Shown: positions 1-12,380, counted from the stretch's first letter. The stretch: 64,000 nucleotides of DNA from Cunninghamia lanceolata (GCA_027924645.1 BSBN01001687.1:3224001-3288000), one strand, 5' to 3'. The notes: generated by a model not told the origin, from the sequence alone. Numbers and translations are program-made.

Positions 1-356
1 CCTTGATATCACATCCTTGACATCCTGAGATCCAATTCCATGAGACATAGCATGAACACACATGAAGACATCAACAAAGATCAAACACCATCACCTTAAC
101 AAATATCAATGAAGATCTCCTGGCATGAAGCATGAGTACCATAACTGAGCATCCTAATCCTTTGTCCTAATCCTTTGACAACAACTGAAATCAAGACAAT
201 CTGAAACTGAACAACCTTTAACATTTTGACCTCAACACCATGTGAACAACCTTTAACATCAACATATGATCTAGCGTCAGTGATCCTTATATCAATGATC
301 TAGCTTATATTAAGGACAACTCAACCTTTGACATCAATGACAAACTTCATGCAACA
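1..356 (-). repeat. Element A 3' LTR (partial)
   Basis: This part aligns with about 6260-6598, sharing runs such as GACATCAATGACAAACTTC and the inner terminus TTCATGCAACA. On the minus strand it begins TGTTGCATGAAG at 356. The remainder lies left of the window. Confidence 0.85.
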
Positions 357-368
357 AAGTCCCCCTTT
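357..368 (-). other. Polypurine tract of element A
   Basis: On the minus strand a purine run containing AAAGGGGGA lies a few bases from the LTR terminus TGTTGCATG. This is the expected position for the plus-strand DNA primer. The same G-run primer occurs in elements B and C. Confidence 0.75.
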
Positions 369-378
369 GTCATTGATG

Positions 379-3139
379 GAAAAACTCAAACTCTCGTGTC
401 TCTTTCTCCCCCTTTGACATCAAATGACAAAGAATGATACTGTGGGCATAAGATAATCTGGCATGCACTGAAACTCCCCTTTCTAGCAGACAATAATTGC
501 TCCTGCAACAAGATGAATGACCATTACAGTCCTTTCACACATACAAGATGTATGTCAACATAACACACTGTCATGTGACATAACACACACTTGTCTCACT
601 TGATTATCACTGTCAGTGAGATCATTTACATCTACATCACTGCATCAAATCACCGTCAACATAGCATCATTATTACATCATTGTCAAGTTGATGAAGACC
701 CCTATTGCCATATCTTGAAAATGTTATGTATTGAAGACTAATGGTACTATATCAGCTGTCATTATACTTGCACACTGTAATCCATTAGTATCTAACTCTC
801 TTACAGTCCTAGTACAGTCCTATATATGTGCATGCTTATTAAAATGTACAACACTTCCTTGAACAAGTATAAGCTACTTACCACTGTCTTCCCACAGGAA
901 TAAGATGCTTTGAGCATAATGTGATTCAAAGACAAACCTTTGTCTATGCAAAGGAAATGACAAGATATAGAGGACTGTTATACCATTGTCTGGTTCAGAG
1001 AATATAAGGAAGTGGCACACCAAATCTATTTTTCAGGAATTATCCCTGCATTGTGTAAATTAGATTGTCCTCACACTTTCAACAATGTCTGCTGAGAAAT
1101 GGATCAATGCAATCTAAACAAATTATCACAGTCATTTGACATGAAATACATTGATTGTAGAACAAAGGTAGCATTGGCACATACTTTCATATCTATCAAG
1201 ATAGAAGAGGCATTATCTGCAGTTCTTTACTTTACACTATTCCATCACCTACACTGATATCTTTGTATGTGGATCCTAAAATTTTACTTGATGAACATGA
1301 TTTTAAGGTTATCAACTCCATTGTGAACATATGCAATCCACTGAGAACTTGTCACTGATGTCTAAACCCTAATCTCTATCAAAGTATAGAAGAGATGTCT
1401 GATTTTACACTTGTAATTTCTGTCAGAAAGCCCTGCTCATTAAATTATACCAAGACTGTCATGACTGAAAGTATTGACATTGACAGTAATGACTGAATAC
1501 CATGCACTATAACAATGACTAATCACTGCAATCTATATCAATTGTTCTTTGAAGACCTAAAAATAGTTGAATAGTACCACTGTCACCAACTATTTGCAAA
1601 TCAATCATAGCATGAATACCACAACCATAATCATGATAATGTCTTGAGGAGAGAAGAAGGAACATGAACATTGTATCATTTTCAGTACATATATGATGTT
1701 GTTATTGCAAACAAATAAAGCACTGCCCTTCATTAGACTATCCTGATCGGAACTATACTGCTCATTAAAAAAATTGAGATACTTGCTCATTTAGGAGTCT
1801 ACTTTCACTATCCACAAGTCTCCTATCAGCAACTAAGCATTGTCATGCCATTGTTATAAGCACTACTGCACAATCACAACACACAAAATATAGGGGTACT
1901 TGTCAAACTAATCTGATATTAGGATATGAATTAGTCAATGCAATAATTATGGTCATGGTATAGCACTATCAAAGGCATCATCTCCCTACTACATTTTACA
2001 TCCATGTCTACTAGAGGACTGTAACAACAACGTTTGACAACAATCTTCTTCCAAGTACTCTTCACGAGTTGAGACAAAAAGATTAGTCAGAAGAAAACTT
2101 TAGATATCAAAGTGAATCCGTTATCTCACAATGAAAGACATCATTGTACATGTGAATGCAAACAAGGCATTAAAGTGACTATGTGTTTGATATCATATAC
2201 TGTCCTAACTGTTTTGAACAGTTCTGCATTGATCAACAACATTGTTTTACATGTATACACAAAAACAATACATCATAGATGCTTTACTATCAACAAGATA
2301 AGATAAATGTCTGATGTAACAAGTTTTGCACTGAACACTCCTTAGAAACTAAGCACTGTCATATATAATACACTGTCACCACTGTCTTAAGAAATCCACT
2401 ATCAAATATAACTCCTATCAGAAGTCAGCAGATATGATTGTCATATCACATACTAGAAGTATATCAACATGAACACACTGTGATAAGCAAACACTTGTGT
2501 GATAACAATACATAGTCAATGTTATGTCCTTACACACTGTGACACTATCTCAACCTACTATCCTTACAAGAGCATAAGATTACTATCCTTGTCCTGTCAG
2601 AGATCACTTCACTGTCATCATACATAATGTCTCTCACTGCATCTGACAGTCTGCACACTTGCATTACCTCTGTACTTTTCTCTGAACTACAACATTCTAT
2701 TTCTTTATTCATTGATGAATGCCATACCCTATTCTAAAGTTTCCAATTTTTTCAAACTGCTGATAAAGGTTACCTACAAACCCTGCTATACTCTCTTGAA
2801 CATATTTCACTATGCATTGAGCACTTATTATAAACTCAGGTTAAATATAACCTTAAACAAATTTGTAAACCATTGGTCCATAATTCTATGATACATTTTG
2901 TCATAAATTTCATGTACCTTGTCTCAACTTCTACACTTTTACAACCTTGTTTGTCAGGGTATTCTTTGTGCATTGTTATGGACTGTCATGTTGTTGACAA
3001 AGCTAATCACTTATCACTAATATATATTGTCATACAGACCTTTCCAAATCATCCAATTTATGACTCAGACCATTCATAGACTTTTCCAAGGGGTTGAAAG
3101 ATAATGCAATAATCAACTCCCCTAAACCCATGTCACAAC
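379..3139. other. Element A internal non-coding stretch
   Basis: This is about 2.7 kb of AT-rich sequence between the polypurine tract and the gag-like region. Only short unrelated ORFs occur and none carries a recognisable motif. It contains many CACTGTC/GACAGTG-type words and CCCTTTG runs typical of this element's untranslated DNA. I see no host gene, RNA gene or nested element in it. Confidence 0.6.
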
Positions 3140-4487
3140 TTATGCAGTTGGTGATGCTTTAAGTGCAACATGCACTGGATTAGGGTTCTCCTTTCCTAGG
3201 TCTTGTTTTCTTTTCCAAACCTTTACAATATATTTCTTCTTCTTGTTCATGGTATCTGCCTTCTTGTCATGTCTAGGTGAATTCACAAGACCATTACTAC
3301 AAAAATATGCTCTATGCCCAATGTTATGACACTTAAAGCAAGTGATATTATTACCAACTAGAGGAGCAAAGAAAACATGTTTTCTTGAAAACCTAAGAAC
3401 ATCATTTCTTTCTTGAACTCTACAAAATCTTGTAGTATGACCTAGATGATTGCATTTGTAGCATAGGACTTTGCTTGACAACTTATAAGAATCACTATTC
3501 CGTCCGTCTTTCCTTACATGCATCGACCAATCAATTGTTCTATGACCATAATTATGACAAGAATAACAATAACCATGAAATGAATAATTGTACCTGTACA
3601 TAAATGTTTGTCTTGAGAGAGCAGTTCTTCTGAAATTTCTCCTTTGGTTGTGCACTTTGATAAACTCATCTTTATTTTTTATCTCAGCTTCAATCTTCAC
3701 ATCTTGCTTGAGTTTTTCTTCTGAATCCTTACCATTCATTTTTTATGTTTCATCAATAAAATCAATCTTCTTTTTGCCTTCCAATACAACTGTCTTTGAG
3801 CTTTGTCCTTCAAATCCAAGACCACTCTTATTGTATGTTGGCCTTTGGGAATTGAGAAGATTATCTAACATTTGTGTTCTCTTCTCATTTTTCAGGTCTT
3901 TACTCAATTGAGCACTTGTTTTCTCCAACTTTTTCTTCAAAGAAACAATCTCATATTCTAACCTTTCACCATTTTCCTATTTTGTTTTCAATTGGATCTG
4001 TACCTCTTCCTCTATTTTTTTGCCTCTTCAGTTTGAACTTTCAAATCTATGATCAATTTCTTTTCCTCTTCAAGGGAATCAAGTACTATGTATTTGGAGT
4101 CCTTTTCTTGTTGAAGTTGTACTTCTAATCTCTAGTTCTCCTTTTTGAGTTTCTTGATCTCACCTAGGGCACACATGAGTTCTCCTTCAACATCAATTTC
4201 ACATTCATCTTCATCATACTCCTCTTCATAATCATCTTCACCCACAAAGAGGTCTCCTTCTTTGTCATTAATCTCAACAACAAAATCATCTTCTCTTTAA
4301 GATATATCATGTCCTGTGTCAATTGGCAGGGGTATTTCTTGCAACACCTCATCACTTGATTTGATTTGGACTTGTTGAACAATTTTTTTCTTGGCATCTT
4401 TCCTTCCTCTGTTTCTTTTACACTTTCCCATAGTACTTCACTACCAGGATCTCCTAAGTTGATTAAACTTTGAGCAAGAAACCTAAG
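3140..4487 (-). pseudogene. Element A gag-like region, coiled coil plus three CCHC knuckles
   Basis: Reading leftwards from the primer site, the frame is broken several times. First comes an acidic stretch, then a long charged coiled-coil segment rich in E and K (about 3900-4260). It is followed by a short conserved block ending SGLGFEG (about 3800-3860), as seen in plant copia Gag proteins. The last uninterrupted piece (3140-3739, 199 residues) carries three retroviral-type zinc knuckles: CYSCHNYGH (its final Cys is replaced by Trp), CYKCNHLGHTTRFC and CFKCHNIGHRAYFC. These knuckles normally bind the element's RNA in virus-like particles. A stop separates the piece ending at 3743 from the knuckle ORF starting at 3739, and further frame changes lie upstream. 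A plain copia Gag usually has one knuckle, so three is unusual. No pol follows. Confidence 0.75.
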
Positions 4488-4499
4488 GCTCTGATACCA
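4488..4499 (-). other. Element A primer binding site
   Basis: The minus strand reads TGGTATCAGAGC two bases inside the 5' LTR. This is the standard plant copia site complementary to the 3' end of initiator-methionine tRNA. It fixes the element's orientation. Confidence 0.9.
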
Positions 4500-4501
4500 C
4501 T

Positions 4502-6598
4502 TGTTGGAGTACAAGACCACTGAGAGGGGGGTGAATCAGTGGTCTATTAAACAATCAAACTTTTTCACTTATTAACACAATTGATTAATAATGCAAAGAA
4601 ATATGAGACTTTAATCAATTACACATTGGATATCACCATAACAAGTACATTTGAACATAACATTAACAACAAAGATGATCTGTCATAAGACACCACATCA
4701 AGAAGAGAGATGACACAAGTGATTTGAGTGGAAAACTCTATAAGGGTGAAAAACCACTATGAAAATAGATTCTATTGAGCCTCACTGGCCAATCGTCACT
4801 GGAAAATCAGCCTCACTGGCAAACAATATATGCCTCACTAGAACACGTTGTCTCACTGACAATTAGGATGTCTCACTAACAAATAACATACACCACAAAT
4901 TTGAATAGAAATAAAAATACAGAGGATCACTCTATTTCTCTACATATCACTGTCCTTATATCAGTCTCTGCAAATCATCTTCCTGAAACAACCTTATCAT
5001 CTCAAATACACTCCCAACAAAAACTCTTTAAAAAAACTTTCTATCTCTGCACTAATTTCTGACTCTACATACATAACTCAACATAAATTGTGTTCACAAT
5101 GTGCAAACTGCAATCACAACATACTAACAACCTTATATACTCATTTGCAGAAAGAACACAAAATATATATGCATACAAAATACATTACAATGTTGCAATA
5201 ATTGGATTCTCCTGTCAAATAACTCTGCCACTATCTTGTGTTCAACACATTCCAATCTTCTGTAATCATTAAAGTTTATTTCTTGTCATTGTACTTCACT
5301 ACACTTTAATCACCATTTTGCAATGCAATATTGCATTAACACTCTAATTTCCTTGCATATTTGATCAACACCCCTCACTGTTTAATCCCTCTCACATTTT
5401 ACATCTACACTCATGAAAGAACTGAATGTCTTCAAAACATCTTATTTTCAACTTCTCATTTCTATTTTGAAGAACGGCATACTAACCTTTCAAAACCCTC
5501 GCACTATCACAGAAAAAACAAGAGCCTTCACATTCATTTTGAGTTTTTTAATCCATCTAAAAAACAAAACAATCCATAAAAAACATTCATCTTAATTACT
5601 ACATGTTTTTCATCTATTCTATTATCTCCTCACCTTCGGAGACCACACTTCAACTTTTGTTTCAAATTGACAGTTTCACTCAATCAAAAGGCGGTTACAA
5701 CAACAACTGTAATAGTCTCTTCAAACAATGATAGGCAGATCCCCGTCAAATTTTCTACAACACAAATGCCCATTGGGATTTGAAAAATGTTTAAATGTGA
5801 ACCATGGATGAACCTTTTTGTGCTTGAGGAGAACTTAATACACACCATTGATAAGATCTTGGAGCCCAATAGCTCAAATATCATCGGATGATCTGGTCAT
5901 TGCTAGTGAGGGGGCCAGTTACCCCATGTTAAAGAACCCTTGAGTTTGTGACTTAAGTTTCCCTTAAATTGCTATTGAAGGTCACCCTTAAAATATAACA
6001 ATGTGATGGGTAGGAATTAGGACTTGGTATAGGGTTTAGGATTTTTTAGACCATTAGAAATCTAGTGTTTAAGGACTTGTAGATTAGATTCAAACCCTAA
6101 TTTCAAACAAAGCTCTTTGATAGAAAAATATGGAAACCCTAAACACATAGACTTTGCTACAGAGAAATAGAACAATGGTAAAGATAACTAGGGTTTTAGG
6201 CTCTAGACATCCTTAGGTGAACAATGACATTCTATCCTGATGAACAAAACAATAACAAAATAATGACATCCTTGACATCCTAAGATCCAATTCCATGAGA
6301 CATAGCATGAACACATCATGGCATGACATGAACACACATGAAGACATCAACAAAGATCAAACACCATCACCTTAAAAAATATTAATGAAGATCTCCTGGC
6401 ATGAAGCATGAATACCATAACTGAGCATCCTGATCCTTTGACAACTAAAATCAAGAAAATCTAAAACTAAACAACCTTTAACATTTTAACCTCAACACCC
6501 TGTGAACAACCTTTAACATCAACATGTGATCTAGCTTCAATGATCCTTATATCAATGACAACTCAACCTTTGACATCAATGACAAACTTCATGCAACA
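4502..6598 (-). repeat. Element A 5' LTR (2.1 kb)
   Basis: The boundaries are TGTTGCATG at 6598 and CTCCAACA at 4502 on the minus strand, next to the primer site. The outer third matches bases 1-356. Near the inner end (4514-4545) it carries a perfect 10-bp inverted repeat, AGACCACTGA / TCAGTGGTCT, around a G-rich 12-base loop. Short ORFs inside are not believable genes. Confidence 0.8.
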
Positions 6599-9105
6599 GG
6601 AGGCACATGAGTAACCGTATAGGGGGCATTAGCTCAATGTTTAATTAAAGTTTATAGATGAGTAAACCTCTAGGGCCACCTGATTGGCTTGGACCTGGAT
6701 CTGTAACATAACATTAGAACCTATACTAGATTTAACATGGAAAAGTGTTTATCCACAAATGAACTAACATTTCTATCTTTCCAAATTGAAGACAATATTT
6801 CCACTTTGAAAGAATGCCATATATGAGTATATTTAATTGGAATCCTGGGCCAATTACCCAAAAGTATCATATGCCATGAAAAAGGCTCAGGGTAGAATGG
6901 CTTAAATAAGTCATCTATCCAACACCAAGCAGACTAGGCCCGAGAATAGAACTAGAAGAGATACTTAGTGGTTTTTGTAGACACCTAAAATTAACCACAT
7001 CACTTTCGACACCTTTCAACACCATCCTAATTCCATCCTAAACACATTCATCCTAGCACTAATTAATTAGATAAATCATATTTATTTATTTAATTAGGAT
7101 TATACCTTTAATATTCATCCATCATCAAATTAATTAAATAAATTATATTTATTTAATTAATCTATTATTCCCACATTCCTCTCCTAGGATTTTTAGACTA
7201 ATTAATTAAACAATTAGATCCCATCTTTATCTGCTACCCAAAAAAGTTGCATGACTAGCTAAGAGGTTGTCTAGATTCATTGAACCTAGACACTCCCACA
7301 AAAGTCAAACCAACTTTATATCTCCACCACTCATTTCCATACTACATCTTTTAATCCTAGCCATTCACATAAGGATAAGCCCTAAAAGCCTCCATCATTG
7401 CCCTAATTCCTCTCATGCAATCTTATTTATCCATTCATTTTTTATCTTAACCATCCATCCTTATAGAATTCCCTAAAAGCCTCCATTCTTTCCCTAATTT
7501 GTCTTATTCAATCCTAGCCATCCATTTCTAATCAAAACTTAGCCCTCCATCCTACCATCCAAGAATCTATAAATCAACCTTTAATCAAGCCATTTGGCAT
7601 CAACAAGTGAAAAGTAATGTTATGTTATCCAACTGAGCAATCAATAAACAATCTCATTATCAAGAATCCATTGGAGCACACCCACCATTTCTTGGTGCAA
7701 CAAGGGTTAACTTGGTGAGATATTTTCATCTTTTTATTTGATTTTTGCTATCCCTTTGCTCAATCAGATGTGTTGTTAGGTATGAAATAGGAGCTTTGAT
7801 TTGATGCATTGTTCCTAATTTTGTTTCATATTTTGGCATACACAGTTTCCAAATGGCCATAGAAAGGGCAATGCAGGACTTGACACACCCAAGTAAGCTA
7901 GCCGAGAACCCATTAGGAGACCTTGGTAGAGAATTCCAAGTGATAGTTTGGGCTCAACTAGAGTGGTCCAAACTGTTTGAAACCTAAAGGGAGGTAGAAC
8001 ACTGAAGATTCCACCTTGCATTAAGCTTGGTAACCATTGGAAAGTGAGGAGAAAGCCATGAATATTCTTTGTAAGGTTTGTAGCTCCTAAAAGGATCATC
8101 TAGAAACCACTTCTACTCCTTCCACCATGCTTTGTACAATGAATTCCCACCTTGTGGACCATTTCAAGGGGAATCAAATCCAATATAGTCTGATAAGACT
8201 CTGTATCATGATTACTAAGCTTGAATTTAGCTTTAAAATATGGTCAAGAGAGCTAAGTCCTAGTATTTCTAGAAAAAGATCAAAAATAATGTAAATCTCA
8301 TGTTTGTAGAACCATAATGCATAGAACCAGGGAACTCTGGAAAGGGGTGGATCCTGGCAAGTGATCACATGAGACCACTATAAGAAATGTTAATTGATGG
8401 AGATCCCAGTCCTGAAGTCATTTCCATTCCAAATGAGACATGACTTGATAGCTTCCTAGGTGTGCTGATGCTTTTAACAACAAAGGTGCCTTGAATTCAC
8501 ATGGGTCCTTCATCATGAGGATTGTGTGAATCCCAGTCCATGCTAGGCACTACAGCTAAATGGAGTACTAGAAACAATGCAATGCCAGAGAAGGATTTTT
8601 CAAGCTTCTTGGCCCTCCAAGACGTGAATAATCCATTCGGCACACAAAGCCAACCCTTGTCTCTAAGTATCCATAAGGCCAAGGCCACCAGAGTCCCATG
8701 GGAGGCAACATAATTCCTAGGTAACTTGGTGAAAGCCTTTGTCGTGCTCCATCAAGGTTTAGAGAAAATCCTTGATGAGTAATAGACATGAGTGGAAATG
8801 AGGACTTTAAAGCAAATCTGGAGTTTTCCAGCAAGGGAAAGGGGTTTGGCAATCCATTAATGAAGCTTATTTTCAATTCGAGAAATAATTACTTTCCACA
8901 AGGCAGAAGAGGAAGATTGAAAAGAAAAGAGTATGCTAAGAAAACAAAAGATCTCCCCATGATCGACCCATTTCCAGCCATAATTTTCAAGCCATGCTAT
9001 TCTAGGGAGAAAAAATTGGTGGTAGCATTGATTTTTTTGCCATTGGGTGTTAGAGCCAAAAATAAGAGAAAATATAATTCCCTGAGCTTTCGCCCAAGAC
9101 ATTAG
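6599..9105 (-). pseudogene. L1-type LINE reverse transcriptase C-terminal remnant
   Basis: Minus-strand translation across several frames gives the C-terminal half of a plant L1-type ORF2. Around 8780-8880 the phrase SLAGKLQICSKVL is followed by THVYYSS, the block just after the RT palm in plant LINEs. Around 8560-8680 comes LALWILRDKGWLCVPNG, matching the GLGL...LCAKW region. After the solo LTR at 6976-7844 is removed, 6740-6880 reads VEILSSIWKDRN, which resembles the IWK-x-RN motif at the end of the zinc-knuckle region. Frameshifts and stops are frequent, and no endonuclease or YADD palm is visible. It is a dead fragment. The assignment rests on remembered family motifs, not on a search. 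Confidence 0.6.
6976..7844 (+). repeat. Solo LTR (869 bp) inside the LINE remnant
   Basis: The left terminus is TGTAGACACC and the right terminus is GGCATACACA, so both ends share TGT/ACA inverted ends. The flanks are GTTTT (6971-6975) and GTTTC (7845-7849), a 5-bp target duplication with one change. Removing it makes the LINE-like reading continue. The sequence is AT-rich with pyrimidine-rich CCATCCAT-type words and no internal domain, as expected for a solo LTR. Orientation is assumed from the strand on which it reads TG...CA. A related start, TGTAGACATC, occurs at 18857. Confidence 0.6.
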
Positions 9106-10407
9106 TCACAAATCAACCAAGGAATATTTCCAAACACATCGCTTTCTTACATGCGACACATTATGGTATAAAATAATGTCAAACTTACATATTTAAACCA
9201 TTAAATCATATTAAATGATCCCATCAATGTTTTAAACAATAATCCTATAGGATAATAGATAACTCCATTTAATCACAAAATGATGCAATAAAAATTTTAT
9301 TACATCATTCGTACATCATAGAAGCCTAGCTTATGAAATCAACCTTTCATAGCTATCCAATCTTGCCTTTTACATTTGGCATATGTTTACAATTTATTTT
9401 CAAATATAATAAGAGGACCAAGGCCTTCACACATGAAATCATATCATGATAAAAATCCATAACAAATGAGTCAATGTCATAAGAAATCCAAGTGGAATAT
9501 CTCATCTTAAGGCCTCTTTCTCGTATCCCGAGAAGAGAAAGCATCATTGGGATGACTTCCACCCTATGACGAAGCCATTGGCTTCCCCATGCTACACACA
9601 TGAGGAGCTCGATCCATCACGAAGAGCCTAGCCCACAGTGGCCAACATGCATGAAACTCATGAAGTCCTAGTGTTCTAACATGAATGCATTCTACCTAAT
9701 GCCTATTTGGCAAACATATAGCAATGCATTGTCCATAACACAGGAAGTGGCAAAATAAACTCAACAACCCAAATTCATCGCTATTGAGTTTGCAACTTGG
9801 CCAAGCATTATAAACCACATCATCACCTATCATGCATGTCTATTTCTCACATATTTCTTTTATTCAATAAGAATTTAAATCAATCAAACTCAGTTATACA
9901 GATTAAGTTTATCTTTAATCAGTAATTTAATTCAGCATTGGCATGCAATCTTAATTTAATGCCAATAAACTAATCTGGTAATGAATAAACAATTATCAGG
10001 AAATAATGAAGTAAACTCAGCATATTGTTTTTCTTTCAAACATTATTCCAAAATTCCACACAGTAGAGTCTATAAAAACTCATTCTAAATTTCCCTCATC
10101 CAAATAGGTATTAATTTACAGTTCTGTATATTAAACTCCATTCATCATTCCTTGAATATTTAATTTGGCAAACTAGAAAATTTTTAGAAACATTAATGAC
10201 AGAGCTATTAAGAAAACTCAGAGAAAACCAATCAATTCTATATTGTAGATCTGAATCAGATTACTATCAACAGATATCTTCCTACTATTAATAAAATCAT
10301 TCTCAGAAGCTTTCTAAATCAAACCAATACGTTCCTTTTTCTTTCTGCATATACACATCCTATTTGAAAGTAAAGTAAATATATATAAAAGAAAGAATTA
10401 AAATCTG
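9106..10407. other. AT-rich intergenic stretch, no gene recognised
   Basis: No credible ORF or RNA gene is visible. It contains a near-perfect 31-bp palindrome at 9279-9309. Confidence 0.5.
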
Positions 10408-10552
10408 GGAGATGCTCCATATAAGGTGTCTCATTTTATGGAGAGCCTATGTAAATTTAGGGAGGCATTGCCTCTTTTAGAAGGTTCGCCCTCCCTTTAA
10501 GGAGGCGTAGCCTCTAAGAGAGGCTCACCTCTCTTAGGGGAGGTGGAACCTC
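10408..10552. repeat. Cluster of short perfect palindromes
   Basis: Five inverted repeats lie within 145 bp. They are GGAG-ATG-CTCC (10408-10418), GAGGC-ATT-GCCTC (10462-10474), GAGGC-GTA-GCCTC (10502-10514), CTAAGAGAGG-CTCA-CCTCTCTTAG (10514-10537) and GAGGT-GGA-ACCTC (10540-10552). Three have 5-bp arms around a 3-base loop, and one has a perfect 10-bp arm. The tract is much richer in GC than its surroundings. Its function is unknown. Confidence 0.85.
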
Positions 10553-11429
10553 TACATCATGAGGCAACATTTTAATCAAACAAAAATAATTTAATTAAAG
10601 ACTCTCTAACACAATAATATTTAAGGTTGCTTCCTGTCTATTAAAAATAAAATATAATCCATGTTATTCGAGGGAAACACCATATCTCTAGAAATTTGTA
10701 TAATTCAAGGTGAAATAACAACACAATTAATCCAGCTCATCCCTGCCTGGGTACCCAGCAATGGAAAAAAATTGGGGGTTTTTCTCAGATAATAAAATAA
10801 AACAAGTTTAAAGCAACAATACCTCATATAATAGGGTCAAAATAGAAAAACAAAGTTGGCCCAAAACAGATGTTTAGCATCAAGGTATTTCATTTTTGCC
10901 CTCTGGCACTCATCAAATACACCCAGAAATTAACTAAAGATAGCATTCAAATTTGCTCAAAATTAAAATATGAGCCAAAATTTATCTGAGAAATTGTTAA
11001 ACTAACCTCAATATCCTTTAAATTTTGTATGAGTTGTTTCCCAGTTTGCCAAATCACAGTCACAACAAAGAGGTTGAAAACATAAATGAAATTGCATCTA
11101 AATATTTTGTTGAAAAAAGGGAGAGAGAACAAGGTAAAGTTGCAGCTAGGTAGCTTTAAAAAATTTTCAAATCTGAAATTAATAGCATGTGTAAATCCAA
11201 AAATTACTTTCAATTTAAATGTTAAAGTATTTCTCTAATTTTATCAATGTAGTAGAAGAAAATAACTTGCAAGAAGAAGACAAATATTTACGTGGACAAA
11301 CCCCTAAGGGAAAAAACTCCACACCAAAGGTGTTTATGCTTGTATTAAATCTCTTGTGAAAAATTACATTCAATACTTAAATCTTTTGATTCCTTGATGT
11401 ATTTCAAAAGCTTCTTCAATCTTCAAACC

Positions 11430-11615
11430 TATAAAAAATTCAAAAGCTTCTTGTTTTTTTCTTCAAAATCTTCTTGTTTTTTTTCATCTAAAGCTTATTG
11501 TTTTTTTTTTCTAAGTCAAAAAAGCTTCTTGTTTTTTTTTCTTCTAGGTCAAAAAAGCTTCTTGCTTTTTTCTTCTAAGTCAAAAAAAGCTTCATACTTT
11601 TTTCTTCAGTCTTTT
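11430..11615. repeat. Copy-specific poly-T/GCTTCTTG tandem tract
   Basis: About four degenerate units of 35-40 bp, each with AAAAAAGCTTCTTG followed by 6-10 T and CTTCTAAGTC. The tract lies inside solo LTR copy 1. The other family-R copy has only a short A-run at the matching place, so the array expanded after the copies separated. Confidence 0.7.
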
Positions 11616-12186
11616 TCACAATTCAACTCTCTAAAAAATGTATGAGGCTCTTAATTAATTCAAAACTTTCTTTAATTCAAGAGCTTCTTAATTCGAAAGC
11701 TTGAAATTCAAATTACAATAAATTGTAATGATAACATAGAAACCAATGCTCATGTAAAACCAAGCGCTCCAAATAGAGAAGACTGAAGTCAAACAAAGTC
11801 AAGCCTTCTGTTAATTGCTTGTCCTTGATGTTGGCGCCCAAGTTTGCCCAAGCTAACTTAGCCAACATCAAATACATTTCCAAATAAAAGCAACAACAAA
11901 AAATTCTCAAATTGGGCGTCCAAGTTTGCCCAATCTTTTTCTGTTACCTAAAGTGATCAACACACACCAATCTCATGCAAACACCATGCAAGATTGATGT
12001 CCCCAAAGTTATTCTGAATTTCTTTGTTTTGTACATGTAAGTGACATGCAAACACCTGATTCAACATGCAACTGATACCCATTATCTAAAACACTGAGAT
12101 GTACCATCCTACAAGTTTCTAGAGTTAGAGTGTTCTGCAAGTAATCTCTCAAAATTGATATGCAACAACATGCAAGATTATATAAC

Positions 12187-12380
12187 TGGCATGCAACAAC
12201 ATGTAAGCACATGCAAGTTCATAGGAGTGACATGCAACAACATGCAAGCACATGCAAGTAACATGCAACAACATGCAAGTACATGCAAGCAACATGCAAT
12301 CAACATGCAACAACATGCAAATACATGCAAGTGACATGAAAAAATATGCAAGTCCATGCAAGCTTTTATGAACTCATGCA
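12187..12380. repeat. GCATGCAACAACATGCAAG-type minisatellite in solo LTR copy 1
   Basis: This is an irregular tandem array of ACATGCAAG / CAACAACATGCAA words. The reverse complement occurs at the matching place in copy 2 (about 58900-59110), so the array belongs to the LTR but differs in length between copies. There are no spacers or conserved repeat unit of the CRISPR kind. Confidence 0.8.

Larger units (their letters stand above)
1..6598 (-). mobile_element. Element A: pol-less copia-type LTR retrotransposon (partial)
   Basis: Bases 1-356 and about 6260-6598 are near-identical direct repeats. They are the two LTRs of one minus-strand element; the left one is cut by the window edge. The element reads 5' LTR (4502-6598), primer binding site (4488-4499), gag-like coding (3140-4487), a long non-coding stretch, polypurine tract (357-368) and partial 3' LTR (1-356). 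No protease, integrase, reverse transcriptase or RNase H motif was found between the LTRs. It therefore resembles a non-autonomous derivative that keeps gag and the cis-acting sites. The conserved non-coding signals match those of elements B and C in this window and recall the Sirevirus branch of Ty1/copia. The outer target duplication cannot be tested because the left end is missing. Confidence 0.85.

Noticed and set aside
2112..3079. Short plus-strand ORFs in element A
   Set aside because: They are AT-rich, have no motif and lie antisense in the untranslated part of the element.
12187..12380. CRISPR-like array of GCATGCAA words
   Set aside because: Units vary in length, have no spacers and belong to a plant LTR that occurs twice in the window.
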